A stretch of 7,550 nucleotides of DNA from Anaerolineales bacterium (GTDB lineage Bacteria > Chloroflexota > Anaerolineae > Anaerolineales > E44-bin32): contig JAGLGG010000148.1 of assembly GCA_023144145.1 (NCBI GenBank), positions 1 to 7,550 on the forward strand. Reading direction: 5' to 3'. This document shows, one piece after another, positions 4,929-7,550 of this stretch (the first letter of the stretch is position 1; each line of letters begins with the position of its first letter). The notes under the pieces are model-generated. The model did not search any database. It was not told the DNA's origin and saw only the letters and a list, made by a program, of their open reading frames with translations. A program made the position numbers and the translations under genes.

Positions 4929-6791
4929 ATGCACATTGCAATTTCTGTAAAAATTAACCAAATACGAATACTTAGTATGCTCTGCTTAATATCTATTGTG
5001 TTAATGGGTTGCGTGGAGCAAGATACCGCAATCCTTCAAAACGAACCAACGATTACGCCGACACCTTCTGAAAGGGCCACTGAGGTACGAACTACACCCA
5101 CAGATACAGCTACCTCTACGCCTAGCAAACCAACTTCAACGCCGACAGTGGAGCCTGTTCAAGCGATATCGAACGCCGAAGGACCTTCAGCGAAGCGACT
5201 CCCCATTCTCGAATACCACGAAACTTCCTTCACAATGAGCGGAAATCGGGTAAGGATGCGGGAGGAATGGTTCCTCGAGCAAATGGAATGGTTAAAGGAG
5301 AACGGTTTCGGAACGCTCTCACCCGAGCAACTCATTGAATACGTCAATGGCAATTTTCTGCCGCCCGAACGAAGTATTGTGCTTACCTTTGATATTGGGG
5401 CAGCGAAATTTGATGAATATAACGAGGTGATCGTGCCAACTCTGAGAGAATTTGGTTTCGAGGCTCTCTTCTTCGTTCTCCTAAACGCCATCACAGAAGA
5501 CGGTGAGGGAAACACAATCAGTTGGAATGACCTTCGAGATTGGCAAAGTGAAGGGGTCATTTCAGTGCAATCTCACGGTGTATACCACCCTGACTACCAA
5601 CTTCTCAATTTCAATCAAATGGTGTGGGACGCCCAAACCTCATTCATTAAAATTGAAGATGAAATAGGTGAGGCGCCTAAGATCTTAGCCTTCCCGTTCG
5701 ATTCAGTTCCTGAGAAGAATTTAAACTTGCTTATGGAGCGCGTAGGCTACCAATTAGGGCTTGCGGGAACTCGGCTGGAACGCAGTGTGCTTCCGGGAGA
5801 TGCGGATCGTTATTCTCTTCCACGTTACTATCCCTATTCCAATGACGATGTCTATCCCTACATGTCCAACAGGCTCGGGTGGACATTCCCGGAAATGATG
5901 CTGGATGCGATTCACGATCCAGATGAAAAATCGTGCGTTGATCAGGATACCGTCACAGAAACGCCTCCAATGGCGGATCCCTATATCCCCCATAGTTTAG
6001 ATAATCTATTGTCTTATTGTTCCAGAGACATACCCGACAAGCTTTATGGGCTGGATCAATATGCAGCATTTCCATCTGATATCAGCTCTTGCGCTCAACA
6101 GTTACTCGGAAGCGATATTATCATCAAACCCACATGCAATTATGGACCAGCCATTATCCCTGAAGCAATCGTCCTTCATTTTACCTACGGACCCTACTTG
6201 GCAACCGTCAATGAATTCCGCGAGAGTGAGTTGGAAAGCAGCGGACATTACATCATCAACCGTGACGGAACCATTACACAAATGGTGCCTGAAGTTCTAA
6301 CTGCGAATCATATAACTTGCTATGGCAATCGGGCGATGTGCACCGAAATTTGTCCAATATGTGAGAATGATGAAGGCAGGTTAAGTGAGCCGAAGTTTCG
6401 ATCTATTGGCATAGAGTTGGTCAATGTCGGTCGATTGCGCGGAGAGCCGGGAGACTTTCGTAACCCTGACGGGTCAGTCTTTACAGGCTTAGTTTATGAA
6501 GACGATCAGATATTTTGGGGTTATCGCTATTGGGAGGATTACCCTCAAGTGCAGATCGATGCTCTAAGGATCCTGCTAATAGATCTGATGCAGCGTTGGA
6601 ACATTCCGTTAACTCGGGTCCTGGGTCACGGTGAAATACAGATCAATAAAATTGACCCAGGCCCAGCTCTTAATCTGACTTGGGATCGCACCGGTATCCC
6701 CAGGAGGGAGCCGATTTTCAACACGGAGTTTTTTTTACCCGAATCCAATTGCACGGTGTCACTTGATGCCAACGGCCTTTCCGCTCCCTAA
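4929..6791 (+). CDS. Lipoprotein: NodB-like deacetylase domain fused to N-acetylmuramoyl-L-alanine amidase
   Basis: A 620-residue surface lipoprotein. The signal peptide ends at the lipobox LMGC with Cys28; a Thr/Pro-rich linker covers about 41-77. Residues 91-280 form a NodB polysaccharide deacetylase-like domain, with PILEYHE (92-98), TFDIG (153-157), SHGVYHPD with His216 and His220, and LAFPFD (253-258). The usual TFDDG has become TFDIG, losing the metal-ligand Asp, so deacetylation is doubtful. Residues about 412-590 form an Amidase_2/PGRP domain that would cut the N-acetylmuramoyl-L-Ala bond of peptidoglycan. Its zinc ligands are expected to be His417, His567 and Asp576 (GHGEIQINKIDPGP); Glu496 (IGIELVN) and GHYIINRDGTI (439-449) are also typical. 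Four cysteines (464, 471, 475, 478) sit in an insert between the conserved blocks. The middle (281-411) is unassigned. Likely role: wall remodelling or recycling at the cell surface. An internal ATG at 4977 would leave a very short signal peptide. Confidence 0.87.
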   Translation: MHIAISVKINQIRILSMLCLISIVLMGCVEQDTAILQNEPTITPTPSERATEVRTTPTDTATSTPSKPTSTPTVEPVQAISNAEGPSAKRLPILEYHETSFTMSGNRVRMREEWFLEQMEWLKENGFGTLSPEQLIEYVNGNFLPPERSIVLTFDIGAAKFDEYNEVIVPTLREFGFEALFFVLLNAITEDGEGNTISWNDLRDWQSEGVISVQSHGVYHPDYQLLNFNQMVWDAQTSFIKIEDEIGEAPKILAFPFDSVPEKNLNLLMERVGYQLGLAGTRLERSVLPGDADRYSLPRYYPYSNDDVYPYMSNRLGWTFPEMMLDAIHDPDEKSCVDQDTVTETPPMADPYIPHSLDNLLSYCSRDIPDKLYGLDQYAAFPSDISSCAQQLLGSDIIIKPTCNYGPAIIPEAIVLHFTYGPYLATVNEFRESELESSGHYIINRDGTITQMVPEVLTANHITCYGNRAMCTEICPICENDEGRLSEPKFRSIGIELVNVGRLRGEPGDFRNPDGSVFTGLVYEDDQIFWGYRYWEDYPQVQIDALRILLIDLMQRWNIPLTRVLGHGEIQINKIDPGPALNLTWDRTGIPRREPIFNTEFFLPESNCTVSLDANGLSAP

Positions 6792-6875
6792 CTTGATGGT
6801 TCCTGATTCCAACGAGTATCCCACGAACAGCCTCCCGCCCTTGTGGTTTTGAGTTCGGAGTCATACACTGATAAT

Positions 6876-7160
6876 ATGCATGTCGGGGCAATTTCCATTG
6901 AAATTCGGCTTCCTGGTTGTCATAGCTTGAAAGACAAGCGCAAACGCTTGAAGCCACTTCTCACTGGTTTACATCGCCAATTTAACATTTCCGCGGCGGA
7001 AATAGCACAAAATGATCATCACCAATTAGCGACAATCGCTTGTGTTGTTGTCAGTAATGAGTCTCGGCACGTTCAACAAATTCTTTCTAAGATCCCTTCC
7101 TGGATCGAAAACCGCCGACCAGACATCCAAATTATTGACGATGAAATAATCATGCTCTGA
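6876..7160 (+). CDS. DUF503 family protein (YlxP-like)
   Basis: A 94-residue cytoplasmic protein of unknown function. It shows the whole DUF503 pattern: MHVGAISIEIRLPGCHSLKDKR at the start, with the signature SLKDKR at 17-22 (basic residues continue after it); FNISAAEI (37-44); TIACVVVSNESRHVQQIL (58-75); and a closing acidic strand DIQIIDDEI. DUF503 genes often sit near rbfA/infB in other bacteria; here the gene is 84 bases after the amidase gene and ahead of a strong terminator, so the two may share a transcript. The ATG at 6876 matches the family start. A GTG at 6843 would add 11 residues that do not fit. A GGAG lies 15 bases upstream, rather far for a ribosome binding site. Confidence 0.85.
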   Translation: MHVGAISIEIRLPGCHSLKDKRKRLKPLLTGLHRQFNISAAEIAQNDHHQLATIACVVVSNESRHVQQILSKIPSWIENRRPDIQIIDDEIIML

Positions 7161-7237
7161 TCCCAGATTCTTTCTTCTGGCAATTACCCGCCCAAGAGAA
7201 GGAAGGTTTGCTCGACAGGCACTTGAGCTGTTAACGC

Positions 7238-7267
7238 AAAAATCACGCAGCGAACTGCGTGATTTTT
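7238..7267. terminator. Bidirectional intrinsic terminator between convergent genes
   Basis: A perfect 13-bp stem pairs 7238-7250 with 7255-7267 around a CGAA tetraloop. The GC-rich core ATCACGCAG/CTGCGTGAT is flanked by A5 on the left and T5 on the right, so it ends with a U tract when read from either strand. It lies between the DUF503 gene (plus) and the receiver gene (minus) and would serve both. Confidence 0.92.
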
Positions 7268-7298
7268 ATTAACCTGATTTCTCTGAACTTTGCCTAAC

Positions 7299-7550
7299 TT
7301 AAGCCGCTTGCATACTTTCGACGAGTAAACGGCGTCGAACAAGTGCATTAAGGCGGGATGCAAGTAGACTGGCGTGGACTGGTTTTATTAGGTAATCATC
7401 TGCACCTGCATCTAAAGCACGCGCAACACTGGCAGGCGCCCCGAGCGCTGAGAGGATCATAATGGGAACATCACTGAACGTGCGAATCCTCTCACAGACC
7501 TCCCAGCCATCCATTTCAGGCATAAGAAGATCAAGAATTACAACATCCGG
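7299..7550 (-). CDS. Response-regulator receiver domain, C-terminal part
   Basis: The last 83 residues of a CheY-like receiver; the 5' end lies beyond the window, with the frame open to the edge. PDVVILDLLMPEMDGW contains the phospho-acceptor Asp (seventh visible residue). VPIMILSALG supplies the conserved Ser/Thr switch position (Ser), and DAGADDYLIKPVH supplies the conserved Lys-Pro. After the receiver only about 13 residues remain (ending VESMQAA) before the TAA, so no DNA-binding output domain follows. The protein is therefore either a single-domain regulator or a larger protein ending in a receiver, such as a hybrid histidine kinase. The gene converges on the DUF503 gene and shares its terminator. 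Confidence 0.9.
   Translation of the reverse strand, partial: PDVVILDLLMPEMDGWEVCERIRTFSDVPIMILSALGAPASVARALDAGADDYLIKPVHASLLASRLNALVRRRLLVESMQAA

Noticed and set aside
6847..6875. TTTTGA and GATAAT, 17 bases apart, before the DUF503 gene
   Set aside because: Transcription would start inside the coding region, after the ATG at 6876, so it cannot be that gene's promoter; the -35 match is also poor.
7167..7206. Pyrimidine-rich stretch facing a purine-rich one (TTCTTTCTT with GAGAAGGAA) after the DUF503 gene
   Set aside because: The stem relies on G-U pairs, has a long loop and no T tract; the perfect terminator 30 bases further on explains the 3' end better.

Overview
The window looks like a chromosomal segment of a Chloroflexota bacterium, most likely close to Anaerolineae. 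This is inferred from protein style, not from a marker gene. Two lipoproteins carry long Thr/Pro-rich linkers just after the lipobox cysteine. A DHH-type protein begins like the DHH-CBS-tRNA nucleotidyltransferase fusions. The octanoyltransferase is of the LipM type, and a small DUF503 protein is present. Base composition is moderate, and Shine-Dalgarno sequences are weak or absent at almost every start. I see no IS element, CRISPR array, tRNA, rRNA or phage gene.

Left part, minus strand (1-3390): read in transcription order, this is a lipoprotein sugar-type ABC solute-binding protein, then 47 bases downstream a cytoplasmic GH13 (neopullulanase/cyclomaltodextrinase-like) glycosidase, then a 172-base gap, then a DHH-family phosphoesterase cut by the window edge. 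The first two genes look like an uptake-and-cleavage pair for malto-oligosaccharides, but no permease gene is visible. The DHH gene has its own recognisable promoter.

Middle (about 3391-3958): roughly 570 bases without a convincing protein gene, and the most interesting part. It starts with a divergent promoter region holding a perfect 10-bp inverted repeat and ATCCTT-type repeats. Rightward from it runs a segment that folds into a closed multi-helix RNA of about 190 nt (closing stem 3619-3628 with 3800-3809), followed by an intrinsic terminator at 3815-3840. I could not match it to a known RNA family by eye. It may be a free small RNA, or a riboswitch-like leader for the gene that follows.

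Right part, plus strand (3959-7160): a LipM-like octanoyl/lipoyl transferase; a 620-residue lipoprotein fusing a NodB-like polysaccharide deacetylase domain, whose metal-binding Asp is replaced, to a zinc amidase (N-acetylmuramoyl-L-alanine amidase) domain; and a DUF503/YlxP-like protein. A perfect 13-bp bidirectional terminator separates these from a convergent, partial response-regulator receiver gene at the right edge.

The loci serve different purposes: carbohydrate use, nucleotide/RNA metabolism, lipoylation of 2-oxoacid dehydrogenases and the glycine cleavage system, cell-wall turnover and signalling. The sequence does not tie them into one pathway.
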